From Arthrobacter sp. SLBN-112 (GTDB lineage: Bacteria > Actinomycetota > Actinomycetes > Actinomycetales > Micrococcaceae), in contig NZ_JAUSXY010000001.1 of the NCBI RefSeq assembly GCF_030944625.1, positions 744,001 to 808,000 of the forward strand: a stretch of DNA of 64,000 nucleotides. Direction: 5' to 3'. The notes beneath the pieces were generated by a model. That model was given only the letters and a program-made list of their open reading frames with translations. It ran no database searches and was not told the DNA's origin. A program made the position numbers and the translations under genes. Position 1 is the stretch's first letter; each line of letters begins with the position of its first letter. This document shows, in pieces, positions 45,165 to 55,100 of this stretch.

Positions 45165-46151
45165 GTGAAGAAATCGGATCGTATTGCCCGTGACCTTGAG
45201 CAGTCGGTCACCAGTGCGGTGGAAAATGCCAAGGACTGGGCGGCCCCCCGGGTGGAAGCAGCGGTGGACTGGGCTGTTCCCCGGCTCCAGCACAGCCTGG
45301 ATACCGCATCTCCCAAAATCCAGGAAGGCCTGAAGACAGCAGCGCACAACCTGGCCGACGGTGTTGCCACCGTGACCCCCCGGATCCAGGACGGGCTGGC
45401 CCAGCTGGCCCCCAAGATCAACGACGTCGTGGAAAACGCGTCGCCCAAGCTGCATAACGCCCTGGACAAGGCCACTCCGGTGGTCCTGAACGCCCGCGAC
45501 CGGGTGGTGGTGGACTACCTGCCCAAGCTCTCTGACCAGATTGGCGTGGCGTCGGAGGCCGTGCACCGCACCCTTGAGGGCGCACCCGCCCGCGTCGATG
45601 CCGTCGCCCAGAAGCTCGGCGACGCGGGAATCGTGCACGCCATCCAGGAGCAGGCACAGGCTACCGGCACGCAGCTGAAGGCGGCCGCAACCGAGGCCGG
45701 CCGCACCGTCGGCATCCAGCTGTCGCAGCCCGAGCCCAAGAAGAAGCGCGGCTGGCTGGTCTTTGGTGTGATTGCCGCTGCAGTGGCCGCGGGCGTGGCC
45801 GCGTGGAAGGCTTCCAAGCCCGTGGAGGACCCTTGGAAGACTCCGTCGCCGGTCACCCCAACTCCTGCTCCGGTCCCGGCCACCACCGTCGGCGAGGTCA
45901 AGGAACACACGGCAGACGCCGCTGACAAGGCTGCAGACGCCGCAGGTTCAGCCGCGGCCGCCGTCGCGGACAAGGCAGCGGATGCCGCCGAAGCGGCCAA
46001 GGACAACGCTGCTGACGCCGCTGACAAGGCCAAGCACGTGGCCGACGACGCCGCGGAAGACGCATCCACCGCGGCAACCGACGCCAAGACGGCCACCAAG
46101 AACATTGCGTCGAACATCGGCAACGACGCCAAGGGCAACACCCAGGCCTAG
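45165..46151 (+). CDS. Repeat-rich helical membrane-anchored protein (LEA/apolipoprotein-like)
   Basis: 328 residues from a GTG with GGGAGG upstream. The N-terminal 190 residues are a series of amphipathic 11-22-residue-like repeats (for example WAAPRVEAAVDWAVPRL and PKIQEGLKTAAHNLADG), followed by Lys-rich sequence and one membrane helix (around 199-215, GWLVFGVIAAAVAAGVAAW). The C terminus is an Ala/Asp/Lys repeat (AADKAADAA) similar to LEA-type proteins. Such architecture fits membrane or stress protection, which is inference. Single gene, divergent from ppiA. Confidence 0.75.
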   Translation: MKKSDRIARDLEQSVTSAVENAKDWAAPRVEAAVDWAVPRLQHSLDTASPKIQEGLKTAAHNLADGVATVTPRIQDGLAQLAPKINDVVENASPKLHNALDKATPVVLNARDRVVVDYLPKLSDQIGVASEAVHRTLEGAPARVDAVAQKLGDAGIVHAIQEQAQATGTQLKAAATEAGRTVGIQLSQPEPKKKRGWLVFGVIAAAVAAGVAAWKASKPVEDPWKTPSPVTPTPAPVPATTVGEVKEHTADAADKAADAAGSAAAAVADKAADAAEAAKDNAADAADKAKHVADDAAEDASTAATDAKTATKNIASNIGNDAKGNTQA

Positions 46152-46165
46152 TCCGTCACCACACC

Positions 46166-46196
46166 CAAGGGGCTCCGTTTTCGAACGGGGCCCTTT
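46166..46196 (+). terminator. Terminator after the repeat-rich protein gene
   Basis: AAGGGGCTCCGTT and AACGGGGCCCTT form a stem with one bulge around a TTCG tetraloop, followed by TTGTGTG. It lies 14 bases after the stop. Confidence 0.65.
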
Positions 46197-46263
46197 GTGT
46201 GTGCCCGCGCAGGTCCTCTGTCGGGCCGCGGCAGGACACTGCATGGATGCTAGATTTGAACTG

Positions 46264-47139
46264 ATGTCAGCCGATCGATCCTCTGGGGATGCCTTGAACG
46301 ACGCAGCCGAACAGCTCCGCGTGTCCATCGTTATCCCGGCGTACAACGAGGAAAGCGTCATCAGGCAGTGCCTCATAGCTGCCATCTACCAGTCGGTCCC
46401 GGCCCACGAGATCATCGTGGTGGACAACCTCTCGAGCGACCGCACGGCCGCGATCGTCAGCCAGATGCAGCTTGAATACCCGGAGAGCCCCATCATCCTG
46501 CTCAGCCAGGACCGGGAACAGGGCCTGATCCCCACCAGGAACTTCGGTCTCGATCACGCCACGGGAGATGTCCTTGGGCGGATTGACGCGGATTCCGTCG
46601 TCGAACCCGACTGGGTGGAGCAGGTGCAAAGGGCATTTGCGGACCCCGTCGTCCAGGCCGCCACCGGGCCGGTGGTGTATTACGACATGCCAATGCGCCG
46701 TTTCGGGCTCAAGGCGGACGACAAGATGCGCCAGCTCATGCTGAAGCTGGCCAAACACCAGTACCACTTCCTTTTCGGCTCCAACATGGCCCTGCGCGCC
46801 AGTGCCTGGGAAACCATCCGGGCCGAGACCTGCCGGGACGAAAAAGACGAGATGCACGAGGACATCGACTTGTCCCTGCACCTTGCCGACCATGAGCTGC
46901 CGGTCCGCTACTGGCCGCAGATGGTGTCCGGCATGTCCGCCCGCCGGCTTGAGGACTCTCCGCGGGACTACCGCTACTACGTCACCCGCTTCGACCGGAC
47001 CTACAAAGCCCACAATGTGCGGAAGATGGCGTTGAAGGCCCCCATGGTGGTCTTCTTTTCGGTGTACTTCCCGGCCAAGCTCCTGCGGGCCATCCACACG
47101 GTCAACACGGCCCAGCCCGCCCGTCGCGGCGGACAATAG
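46264..47139 (+). CDS. Family 2 glycosyltransferase
   Basis: About 291 residues, starting VSIVIPAYNEESVI, with DNLSSDRT and the nucleotide-sugar metal motif DAD (GRIDADSVVEPDW), and NMALRASAWE in the acceptor region. One hydrophobic segment near the C terminus (MVVFFSVYFPAKLL) may anchor it to the membrane. ATG at 46264 or 46243; TAGATT at 46251-46256 might be a -10 for a leaderless message from 46264. It transfers a sugar to an unknown acceptor. It converges with the EamA gene. Confidence 0.82.
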   Translation: MSADRSSGDALNDAAEQLRVSIVIPAYNEESVIRQCLIAAIYQSVPAHEIIVVDNLSSDRTAAIVSQMQLEYPESPIILLSQDREQGLIPTRNFGLDHATGDVLGRIDADSVVEPDWVEQVQRAFADPVVQAATGPVVYYDMPMRRFGLKADDKMRQLMLKLAKHQYHFLFGSNMALRASAWETIRAETCRDEKDEMHEDIDLSLHLADHELPVRYWPQMVSGMSARRLEDSPRDYRYYVTRFDRTYKAHNVRKMALKAPMVVFFSVYFPAKLLRAIHTVNTAQPARRGGQ

Positions 47140-47170
47140 GCCTTGCCGGCCGCAAGCCGGTGCCTTCCCG

Positions 47171-48112
47171 TCAGTCCGTCCCCAGTTCGGCCAGCGGACG
47201 GCCCTGCGGCGGTTCCTCCCCGGGCGGCAGCGGCCGCTTCCCGGCCCTCCCGGACCGTTGTCCCAGGACGACGACGGCGAGTCCCGCCAGGATGAGGCCC
47301 AGCCCGGCATAGGTGCCCGCCGGAAGGGTCTCATGCAGGAAGACGGCGGCCAGCAACGCGGCTCCCGGGATCTCCAGCAGGATGATCATCGAGACGATGA
47401 GCGGACTCATGGTGGCCAGCAGGTGGTTGAACGCCGTATGGCCCACTAATTGGGCGCAGACGGTGATGGCCGCGATGCCCAGCCATCCTGCCGGCTCAAA
47501 CCCGCCCAGCGGCTGGCCGGCTGCCAGTGCCAGTACCGCCACGAGGACCGCGCACATGCCGTAACAGAGCGTGGTGTACGTCCCCGTAGTCATGCTCTGC
47601 CGCGCCTTGCCCCCTGCCAGTGTGTAGAGCCCCGCCAGGGCGCCTCCGGCCATAGCCAGGACGTCTCCGGTGAGTGCCTGGGGTGAGGTTCCCATGTCAA
47701 AGCCGGTAATTGCCACAACGCCGCCAAAGGCAATTCCCAGGCCGGCCAGCACCTGCCAGCGGTGCCGGGTTCCCCGGATGAGCTGGAAGATGGCAATCCA
47801 GCCGGACTGCAGGCACACCAGGGCAGTGGCGGCGGCAACAGAGGTCAGCTGCAGCGAGGTAATGAAGCAGGCGAAGTGCAGTGCCAGGGCGACGGCGGCC
47901 AGCAGGGACCAACGGAACTCACGGCCGGTTATGCTGCCGAACTGGCGGGGTTCCCGGACCAGCGTTGGCGCGGCCATGACCACGGAACCAATGGCATTGC
48001 GCCAAAAAGCGATCGCGAGGGCGCTGACGCTGGTGGCGCCCAAGGTGGCGGCAATGAGGGGACCCGATGAGGCGACTCCGAGGACTCCCAGGGCCGCGAA
48101 GAAAAAGTTCAT
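47171..48112 (-). CDS. EamA/DMT-family transporter
   Basis: About 313 residues with ten predicted helices in two EamA halves (LIAATLGATSVSALAIAFWRNAIGS in the first; HTAFNHLLATMSPLIVSMIILLEIP in the second). ATG at 48112 is preceded by AGGGGG. These are metabolite exporters/importers of the inner membrane. Substrate unknown. Starts 43 bases from the tRNA-Ala terminator. Confidence 0.85.
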   Translation of the reverse strand: MNFFFAALGVLGVASSGPLIAATLGATSVSALAIAFWRNAIGSVVMAAPTLVREPRQFGSITGREFRWSLLAAVALALHFACFITSLQLTSVAAATALVCLQSGWIAIFQLIRGTRHRWQVLAGLGIAFGGVVAITGFDMGTSPQALTGDVLAMAGGALAGLYTLAGGKARQSMTTGTYTTLCYGMCAVLVAVLALAAGQPLGGFEPAGWLGIAAITVCAQLVGHTAFNHLLATMSPLIVSMIILLEIPGAALLAAVFLHETLPAGTYAGLGLILAGLAVVVLGQRSGRAGKRPLPPGEEPPQGRPLAELGTD

Positions 48113-48154
48113 TTGAATACCCCCTGAGGCAATCCCCGCGGGGAAGGAGAACAA

Positions 48155-48190
48155 AAAGTCCCGGCCGGCGTTTCCGCTGACCGGGACTTT
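48155..48190 (-). terminator. Terminator after tRNA-Ala
   Basis: AAAGTCCCGG and CCGGGACTTT form a 10-bp stem, followed on the minus strand by TTTTTGT, starting 5 bases after the tRNA-Ala gene. Confidence 0.8.
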
Positions 48191-48194
48191 CTTA

Positions 48195-48270
48195 TGGTGG
48201 AGGCACGGGGACTCGAACCCCGAACCCCCTGCTTGCAAAGCAGGTGCGCTACCAATTGCGCCATGCCCCC
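48195..48270 (-). tRNA. tRNA-Ala (anticodon TGC)
   Basis: Minus strand GGGGGCA / TGCCTCC acceptor, D-arm GCGC, anticodon loop TTTGCAA giving TGC, T-arm with GTTCGAGTC, and an encoded CCA end. 76 bases. Confidence 0.96.
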
Positions 48271-48342
48271 ATAAGAAGCAACCCGTCCATCATACCCTAG
48301 GAACCGGGGAGGCCTTGACGGCTTCCGGACCTGGTGTCCCAG

Positions 48343-48459
48343 CTAGTCCACCGTGTCGGTTGACTTGCTCCAGACTGTTTTCCGGGCTTCGGATTCCTGT
48401 GCTTTCCGGAAGACCAGGAAGCCTGCGATCGCCGCTGCGAGTACCAGCAACTTCTTCAC
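48343..48459 (-). CDS. DLW-39 family small protein
   Basis: A 38-residue frame from GTG at 48457-48459 to TAG, preceded by GGGGAGC. It begins MKKLLVLAAAIAGFLVFRKAQ, one hydrophobic helix followed by a Lys/Glu-rich tail ending in TDTVD. Such tiny membrane proteins (DLW-39 family) lie between gyrA and tRNA genes in many actinobacteria. Function unknown. Confidence 0.78.
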   Translation of the reverse strand: MKKLLVLAAAIAGFLVFRKAQESEARKTVWSKSTDTVD

Positions 48460-48529
48460 ATGCTCCCCGTTCCGGTCGGGTGCCGGATGAATCCGGACCA
48501 ACCTCCGTTTGAAACCTGCACAGGTTCCG

Positions 48530-48603
48530 TGGGCGTACCAGGACTTGAACCTGGGACCTCTTCGTTATCAGCGAAGCGCTCTAACCGCCTGAGCTATACG
48601 CCC
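48530..48603 (-). tRNA. tRNA-Ile (anticodon GAT)
   Basis: Minus strand GGGCGTA / TACGCCC acceptor, D-arm with AGCTCAGGCGGTTAGAGC, anticodon loop CTGATAA giving GAT, and T-arm GTTCAAGTC. 74 bases without encoded CCA. Confidence 0.96.
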
Positions 48604-48700
48604 CGATGCCTCATCGGGCCGAGATATGACTTTACAGCACACCCCGGCCCGATCTCAAATCGGGCATCTTCACCGGATTGCCGCCGGCGAAAACGGGTTC

Positions 48701-49351
48701 TTAATCGTCCGTCAGGGTGACGCCGATTCCGCCTACCAGGGTGGCGGAGATGTTGTAGAGGACAGCAGAGAGCATGGACAGCGCCGTCAGCAGGACAACG
48801 TTGACCACTGCGATGATGGTGGCGAACGAAGCTACCTGCCCGAGCGAAGCCACCTTCTTCAATTCGAAGCCGCCGCTTTCAGAGCCGGCAAGCGTCCCCA
48901 GCAGGCTGTCCACCTGGTCGAAGATTCCGGTCAGGTCCAGGACCGTCCACAGGACGATTGCCGCCACCACAGTGACGATGCCCAGTGCCACGGAGAGCAG
49001 GAATGCCATCTTCAGCACGGACCAGGGGTCCACCTTGCTGATCAGCAACCGTGCCCGCCGGACCTTGGCCTTCGGTGCAGGCTTGACCAGGCCGGGGTTT
49101 CCCTGTCCTTGGGATCCCTGGGCCGGACGCTGGCCGGGCTGTCCCTGGAAGGGCCGCTGGCCGGGCTGCGCAGGGCGGTCGCCCTGCTGGGGCCGCTGGC
49201 CCGGGACAGCGGGACGCTGGCCGGGAGCGCCTGCGGCTGCTGCCGGGCGCTGCTGCGGACGGACGGGGGCGTTCACGCGGGGCGCCGCTGAAGGCCGGTT
49301 CCCGTCGGGAACAGTGCTGTTCGGCTTGGGAAATGAGTCGGAATTACTCAC
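48701..49351 (-). CDS. DUF3566 domain transmembrane protein
   Basis: 216 residues from GTG overlapping the gyrA end by 8 bases. The first 95 or so are Pro/Gln/Arg-rich low-complexity sequence (repeats like [11 protein letters not shown]). The C-terminal DUF3566 domain ([28 protein letters not shown]) has two membrane helices. Found directly after gyrA throughout actinobacteria. Function unknown, possibly a link between division or replication and the membrane. Confidence 0.88.
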   Translation of the reverse strand: MSNSDSFPKPNSTVPDGNRPSAAPRVNAPVRPQQRPAAAAGAPGQRPAVPGQRPQQGDRPAQPGQRPFQGQPGQRPAQGSQGQGNPGLVKPAPKAKVRRARLLISKVDPWSVLKMAFLLSVALGIVTVVAAIVLWTVLDLTGIFDQVDSLLGTLAGSESGGFELKKVASLGQVASFATIIAVVNVVLLTALSMLSAVLYNISATLVGGIGVTLTDD

Positions 49352-52023
49352 TCGTTACCTCCGTGTTGTCTTCGTTCGGCTCAGCGTCGCCCGAGGCGTC
49401 CTCTGACTCAACGGCCGGTGATTCTTCTGCCATTGCTGGCGCGGCGGAATCCCCAGCGGGCCCGCCATCTTCAGCCAACGTTACGTCATCCTCGCCGGAT
49501 TCATCGTCCTCGAGGCCCCGTTCGCTGTTACGCGCCACCTCAATGATCCGGTCATTCTTGTCCGGCTTGGCGAAGATGACGCCCATCGTGTCACGGCCCT
49601 TCGCCGGAACACCCGCCACGGAGGACCGGACAACCTTGCCACCCTCCATGACCACCAGGACTTCATCCTCTTCCTGGACAATAAGGGCTCCCACGAGGTG
49701 GCCGCGTTCTTCCTGGTACTTACCTACTTTGATACCGAGTCCGCCGCGGCCCTGGAGGCGGTATTCCTCCACCTCGGTGCGCTTGGCGTAGCCGCCCTCG
49801 GTCACGATGAAGACGAACGATCCGTCGGTGACGACATCGGCGGCCAGCAGTTCATCGTCCTCACGGAACTTCATCCCGGTAACGCCGGATGTTGCCCGTC
49901 CCATGGGGCGCAGGGCGTCGTCCGTTGCGGTGAAGCGGATGGACTGGCCCTTGCGGGACACCAGGAACAGGTCGTCGGTTTCCGAGACGAGCTGCGCCGA
50001 AACCAGTTCGTCGCCGTCGCGGAGGTTGATGGCAATGACGCCTGCGGACCGGTTGGTGTCGTAGTCCTCGAGCCTGGTTTTCTTCACCAGGCCCCGCTTC
50101 GTGGCGAGTACCAGGTACGGCGCCTGCTGGTAGTCCTTCAGGTCCAGCACCTGAGCAATGTGTTCGTCGGGCTGGAACGCGAGCAGGTTGGCCACGTGCT
50201 GGCCCTTGGCGTCGCGGCCCGCTTCCATCAGCTCGTACGCTTTGGCACGGTATACGCGGCCGAGGTTGGTGAAGAACAGCAGCCAGTGGTGGGTAGTGGT
50301 GACGAAGAAGTGTTCCACGACGTCGTCACCGCGAAGCTGGGCACCCTTGATGCCCTTGCCGCCGCGCTGTTGTGAGCGGTAGTTGTCGCTGCGCGTGCGC
50401 TTGACGTAGCCGCCGCGGGTGATGGTGACCACCATTTCCTCTTCGGGAATCAGGTCTTCCATGGACATGTCGCCATCGAAGCCCATGAGGATCCTGGTGC
50501 GGCGGTCGTCGCCGTGCTTGTCCACGATTTCGGCCAACTCGACGCTGATGATCTCGCGCTGGCGCTGCTCGGAAGCGAGGATCGCGTTGTATTCGGCGAT
50601 CAGGGCCTCGAGTTCGGTGTGCCGGTCCTGGATCTTCTGGCGTTCCAGGGCGGCCAGCCGGCGCAGCTGCATGTCCAGGATGGCCCGGGCCTGCAGCTCG
50701 TCGATATCGAGCAGTTCCATCAACCCGTCGCGTGCGGCTTCGGTGGTGTTGGAGGCGCGAATCAGGGCGATGACCTCGTCGAGCATATCCAGTGCCTTCA
50801 AGAGGGCGCGGAGGATATGGGCTTCTTCTTCGGCCTTGCGGAGGCGGTACCGGGTTCGGCGCGCAATGACATCCATCTGGTGGGTCACCCAGTGCCGGAT
50901 GAACGCATCCAGGCTGAGCGTCCGGGGCACGCCGTCAACGATGGCCAGCATGTTGGCGGAGAAGTTGCTCTGCAGCTCAGTGTGCTTGTATAGGTTGTTC
51001 AGCACCACCTTGGGTACAGCGTCCCGCTTCAGGACGATTACCAGGCGCTGGCCCGTACGTCCGGAGGTTTCGTCGCGGAGGTCCGCGATGCCGGAGATCT
51101 TGCCGTCCTTGACCAACTCGGCGATCTTGATGGCCAGGTTGTCCGGGTTGGCCTGGTACGGCAGTTCCGTGACCACCAGGCAGGTGCGGCCCTGCAGTTC
51201 CTCCACGGCTACCACGGCACGCATGGTGACGGAACCGCGCCCGGTCCGGTAGGCGTCTTCGATGCCCTTGTGGCCCAGGATGGTGGCGCCCGTGGGGAAG
51301 TCCGGACCCTTGACCCGCAGCAGCAGTTCTTCGAGGAGTTCCTCGCGGCTGGCGCCGGGGTTGGCCAGGTACCACTGGACGCCGTCCGCCACTTCACGGA
51401 GGTTGTGCGGGGGGATGTTGGTGGCCATGCCGACGGCGATGCCGGAGGAACCGTTGACCAGCAGGTTGGGGAACCTGGCCGGCAGGATGGTGGGTTCCTG
51501 GTTCTTGCCGTCGTAGTTGTCCTGGAAGTCGACGGTTTCCTCGTCGATGTCGCGGACCATTTCCATGGCCAGCGGCGCCATCTTGGTTTCGGTGTACCGG
51601 GGTGCGGCGGCACCGTCATTGCCCGGTGAACCGAAGTTGCCCTGTCCGAGTGCCAGCGGGTAGCGCATGGTCCAGTCCTGGATGAGGCGGACCAAAGCGT
51701 CGTAGATGGCGGTGTCGCCGTGCGGGTGGTACTGGCCCATGACCTCACCCACCACGCGGGCGCACTTGTTGAAGGAACGGTCGGGGCGGTATCCACCGTC
51801 GAACATCGCGTAGAGCACGCGGCGGTGCACGGGCTTGAGGCCGTCGCGGACGTCCGGGAGGGCACGTCCAACGATGACGGCCATGGCGTAGTCGAGGTAG
51901 GAACGCTGCATTTCCGTCTGCAGGTCCACCTGCTCCACACGGTCGATCAGCACGTCGCCTTCAAGAACGGTGTCCGGTTCTCCGGCCTCGGGGGCGGGGA
52001 ATCTCGGGGGTTTCGTCGCTCAT
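49344..52023 (-). CDS. gyrA: DNA gyrase subunit A (apparent one-base frameshift near 51990-51999)
   Basis: About 892 residues after repair. [30 protein letters not shown] is the breakage-reunion start; the catalytic Tyr lies in APRYTE. The C-terminal beta-pinwheel and acidic tail are complete. The full N terminus (ATG at 52021-52023, MSDETPEIP) is out of frame with the rest because of one extra G in the runs at 51990-51994 or 51996-51999. Alternatively translation starts at the GTG at 51953 and the upstream ATG is spurious; but the upstream codons ([12 protein letters not shown]) fit actinobacterial GyrA. Gyrase introduces negative supercoils with GyrB. Confidence 0.9.
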
Positions 52024-52078
52024 TCTTTATTTTCCGTTTCAGGTATATGTCTGGTTCCGAATACTTTGGAGCGGGTCC

Positions 52079-54166
52079 TTAGATGTCCAGGAACCTGACG
52101 TCCTTGGCGTTCTGCTGAATGAAGTTGCGCCGTGACTCCACGTCTTCGCCCATGAGGACGGAGAAGATCTGGTCGGCGGCGAGGGCGTCATCCATGGTCA
52201 CCTGCAGCAGGGTGCGGTGGTCGGGGTCCATGGTGGTATCCCAGAGTTCGGTGTAGTCCATCTCTCCCAGGCCCTTGTAGCGCTGGATGCCGTTGTCCTT
52301 GGGGATGCGGCGTCCGGCAGCCTGGCCCGCCACCAGTTTGGCGTCGCGTTCGCGGTCGCTGTAGACGTAGTCGTGCGGCGCGTTGGACCATTTGATCCGG
52401 TACAGCGGCGGCTGTGCCAGGTAGACGTAGCCGTTCTCGATCAGCGGACGCATGTAACGGAACAGCAGGGTCATCAGCAGGGTGGTGATGTGCTGGCCAT
52501 CCACGTCGGCATCTGCCATGAGGACGATCTTGTGGTACCGGAGTTTGGCGAGGTCGAAGTCCTCGCCGATCCCGGTGCCGAAGGCAGTGATCATGGACTG
52601 GACCTCCGCGTTGCCCAGGGCCTTGTCCAGGCGGGCACGCTCCACATTCAAAATCTTGCCGCGCAAGGGCAGGATGGCCTGCGTTTCGGGGTTGCGGCCG
52701 CGCTTGGCGGAACCCCCGGCGGAGTCACCCTCCACGATGTAGACCTCGCACTTTTCCGGGTCCTTGGAGGAGCAGTCAGAAAGCTTGCCCGGCATGCCGA
52801 ACGATTCCAGTGGGCTCTTGCGCCGGGCGTTGTCGCGGGCCTTCCTTGCAGCCATGCGTGCCTGGGCTGCCGAGATGGCCTTGCGGATGACATCGCGGGC
52901 CGGGCCCGGGTTGCGCTCCAGCCAGTCGCCCAGGCCGTCGGTGACCACGCGCTGGACGAATCCCTTGACCTCGGAGTTGCCCAGTTTGGTCTTGGTCTGG
53001 CCTTCGAACTGGGGCTCGGCCAGCTTGACGGAGATGACGGCGGTAAGGCCCTCGCGGATGTCGTCGCCCGTGAGGTTGTCGTCCTTCTCCTTGATGATGC
53101 CCTTTTCCCGGGCGTACCGGTTGATCAGGGACGTCAGTGCAGCACGGAAACCTTCTTCGTGGGTACCGCCCTCATGGGTATTGATGGTGTTGGCGTACGT
53201 GTGCACACTCTCGGAATAGGCACTGGTCCACTGCATCGCCATTTCAAGGGCGATCTTACGTTCGGTGTCCTCAGTCTCGAAGGCAATGACGTCCTCGTGG
53301 ACCACCTCCACCTTTTTGCCGGAGTTCAGGTGCTTGACGTAGTCCAGCAGGCCTTCGTCGTACTGGTACACCACGGTGCGGTGTTCGGCGCTGATCTCGC
53401 CGTCGGTGCTGAGGTCGTCAAGGTCAAGGTCGCCGTCGGCCTCATCGCCGTCGGCCGCACGCTCATCCGTCAACGTGATGCGCAGGCCCTTGTTGAGGAA
53501 AGCCATCTGCTGGAAGCGGGCGCGGAGGGTCTCGAAATCGAACTCCGTGCTTTCGAAGATCGCCGGGTCCGGATAGAAGGTCTGGGTGGTGCCGGTGGTA
53601 TCGGTCTCTTCACCCTGGACCAGGCCGCCCTGGGGCTTGCCACCGTCGGCAAAAGACATTCGCCAGACGTGGCCCTGGCGCCGCACTTCGGTGTCCACCC
53701 TGCTGGAGAGCGCGTTGACCACGGAAATACCCACACCGTGCAGGCCGCCGGAGACCGCATACCCGCCGCCGCCGAACTTGCCGCCGGCGTGCAGGATGGT
53801 CATCACCACCTCGACGGTGGGTTTGTGCTCGGTGGGGTGCATGTCCACCGGGATTCCGCGGCCGTCGTCGACTACTTTGACACCGCCGTCGGCCTGCAGG
53901 ACCACTTCGATATGGCTGCAGTAGCCGGCCAGTGCCTCATCCACGGAGTTGTCCACGACCTCATAGACCAGGTGGTGGAGGCCGCGGGGACCGGTGGAGC
54001 CGATGTACATGCCCGGGCGCTTCCGGACAGCTTCGAGGCCTTCAAGGACAGTGATGTCGCTGGCGCCGTACTCCCTTGGGCTGGTTGACGCAGCCGGAGT
54101 ATCAGGGGTCCGGCCATCCTCGACCGCTGTATCTGCTGCCAGAATATCTGTATTGTCGTTAGCCAC
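52079..54166 (-). CDS. gyrB: DNA gyrase subunit B
   Basis: About 695 residues. ATPase (GHKL) motifs include [23 protein letters not shown] and [12 protein letters not shown]. The Toprim part has [14 protein letters not shown] and [14 protein letters not shown] at 54166 is chosen because GAGGAG lies upstream; the frame extends further up but without gyrase-like sequence. Starts the gyrB-gyrA pair. Confidence 0.94.
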   Translation of the reverse strand: MANDNTDILAADTAVEDGRTPDTPAASTSPREYGASDITVLEGLEAVRKRPGMYIGSTGPRGLHHLVYEVVDNSVDEALAGYCSHIEVVLQADGGVKVVDDGRGIPVDMHPTEHKPTVEVVMTILHAGGKFGGGGYAVSGGLHGVGISVVNALSSRVDTEVRRQGHVWRMSFADGGKPQGGLVQGEETDTTGTTQTFYPDPAIFESTEFDFETLRARFQQMAFLNKGLRITLTDERAADGDEADGDLDLDDLSTDGEISAEHRTVVYQYDEGLLDYVKHLNSGKKVEVVHEDVIAFETEDTERKIALEMAMQWTSAYSESVHTYANTINTHEGGTHEEGFRAALTSLINRYAREKGIIKEKDDNLTGDDIREGLTAVISVKLAEPQFEGQTKTKLGNSEVKGFVQRVVTDGLGDWLERNPGPARDVIRKAISAAQARMAARKARDNARRKSPLESFGMPGKLSDCSSKDPEKCEVYIVEGDSAGGSAKRGRNPETQAILPLRGKILNVERARLDKALGNAEVQSMITAFGTGIGEDFDLAKLRYHKIVLMADADVDGQHITTLLMTLLFRYMRPLIENGYVYLAQPPLYRIKWSNAPHDYVYSDRERDAKLVAGQAAGRRIPKDNGIQRYKGLGEMDYTELWDTTMDPDHRTLLQVTMDDALAADQIFSVLMGEDVESRRNFIQQNAKDVRFLDI

Positions 54167-54545
54167 AGGCGCTGCGACTCCTCTGTTCTCGATGATGGCC
54201 GGCTGATTTCTTTTCGCAGGGAAAAGTGACCCGCCAACAGGCACAAACTTATGGCGCCGGTGACTCGATGACGGTCGGTGATCCGCGCTCTGCGTGCGGA
54301 ACGCGCGCGGAGAACGGACTGAAGTCAACGTTTCACCCGCGCCCAGTTATCTCGGTCAATTCTACCGCGAACACACCCATATCCCCGCATTCCAGGGCCG
54401 TGGGCGGGCGGAGAATATGCCTGTACAAGGCTCTTGGCCCCACCTAGGGCGGCCCGGTGGTGCGCCCTCCGGGTGCCTATACACGCCGTGGCCCCTACCG
54501 GCCTCTATACGCCTTTGGGCGAAGTTTCAAGAGCTGCGGCCGCGG
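54167..54545 (-). other. 379-base leader of gyrB
   Basis: Between gyrB and the DciA-like gene, on the same strand. A weak promoter candidate on the minus strand has TTGAAA (54525-54530) and TATAGA (54504-54509), 15 bases apart. No riboswitch or stem stands out; the rest is plain GC-rich sequence. Confidence 0.35.
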
Positions 54546-55100
54546 CTATCCGTAGGTGTCCCGGGGTCCACGCCCGTTGACGCTGCGTCCGCCCTTGCGC
54601 CAGCTGGGTGCGGAAGGGCCGAGGACCTGGATCCTGGTGACCACGCCGTCACCCAGTTCCCGGCGGAATTTGTCCAGCAGGCTGGTGCTCAGGAGCCTGA
54701 GCTGGGTGGCCCAGGCCGTGGAGTCACACCGCACGTGCAGGGTGGTATCGGTGAAGCTTTCGGGCGTGCAGTGGGCGGAAATCTCCGGGCCCACCAGGGT
54801 GGCCCATTCCGCCATGACGGAACCGACCGCCACCGGCGAAGTCCAGCCGCGTTCTGCAACCAGCCGGCCAACGACTTTGCCCAGGCCAAGGGGGTCCCGG
54901 CCGGTGGCGTGGAACTGGCTGAAGCCGCGGGTGTCACGGATACTGCCCTTGGCTTTCTGGGATCCGGGCCGGGACGCCTTCCTTCGGACTTCGCCGCGGG
55001 CGGCAGCTGCCTCGCGCATCCGGTTCAGTGCAGCCTGCGGGGCATCGATGTGGTCGGGTTCGCGGCCGGGCTGCGGCCCGGCGCCCTCGTCACTGCTCAT
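54546..55100 (-). CDS. dciA: DUF721/DciA-family protein
   Basis: 184 residues. The conserved domain (VVGRLVAERGWTSPVAVGSVMAEWATLVGPEISAHCTPESF, then TLHVRCDSTAWATQLRLLS) matches DciA, the bacterial helicase operator that helps load DnaB. It overlaps recF by 11 bases. A charged N-terminal extension (KAKGSIRD region) may be unordered. Confidence 0.88.
   Translation of the reverse strand: MSSDEGAGPQPGREPDHIDAPQAALNRMREAAAARGEVRRKASRPGSQKAKGSIRDTRGFSQFHATGRDPLGLGKVVGRLVAERGWTSPVAVGSVMAEWATLVGPEISAHCTPESFTDTTLHVRCDSTAWATQLRLLSTSLLDKFRRELGDGVVTRIQVLGPSAPSWRKGGRSVNGRGPRDTYG

Noticed and set aside
45772..46242. Extension of the glycosyltransferase frame upstream
   Set aside because: It overlaps the repeat-rich gene in another frame and is Pro/Arg/Ser-rich shadow sequence.
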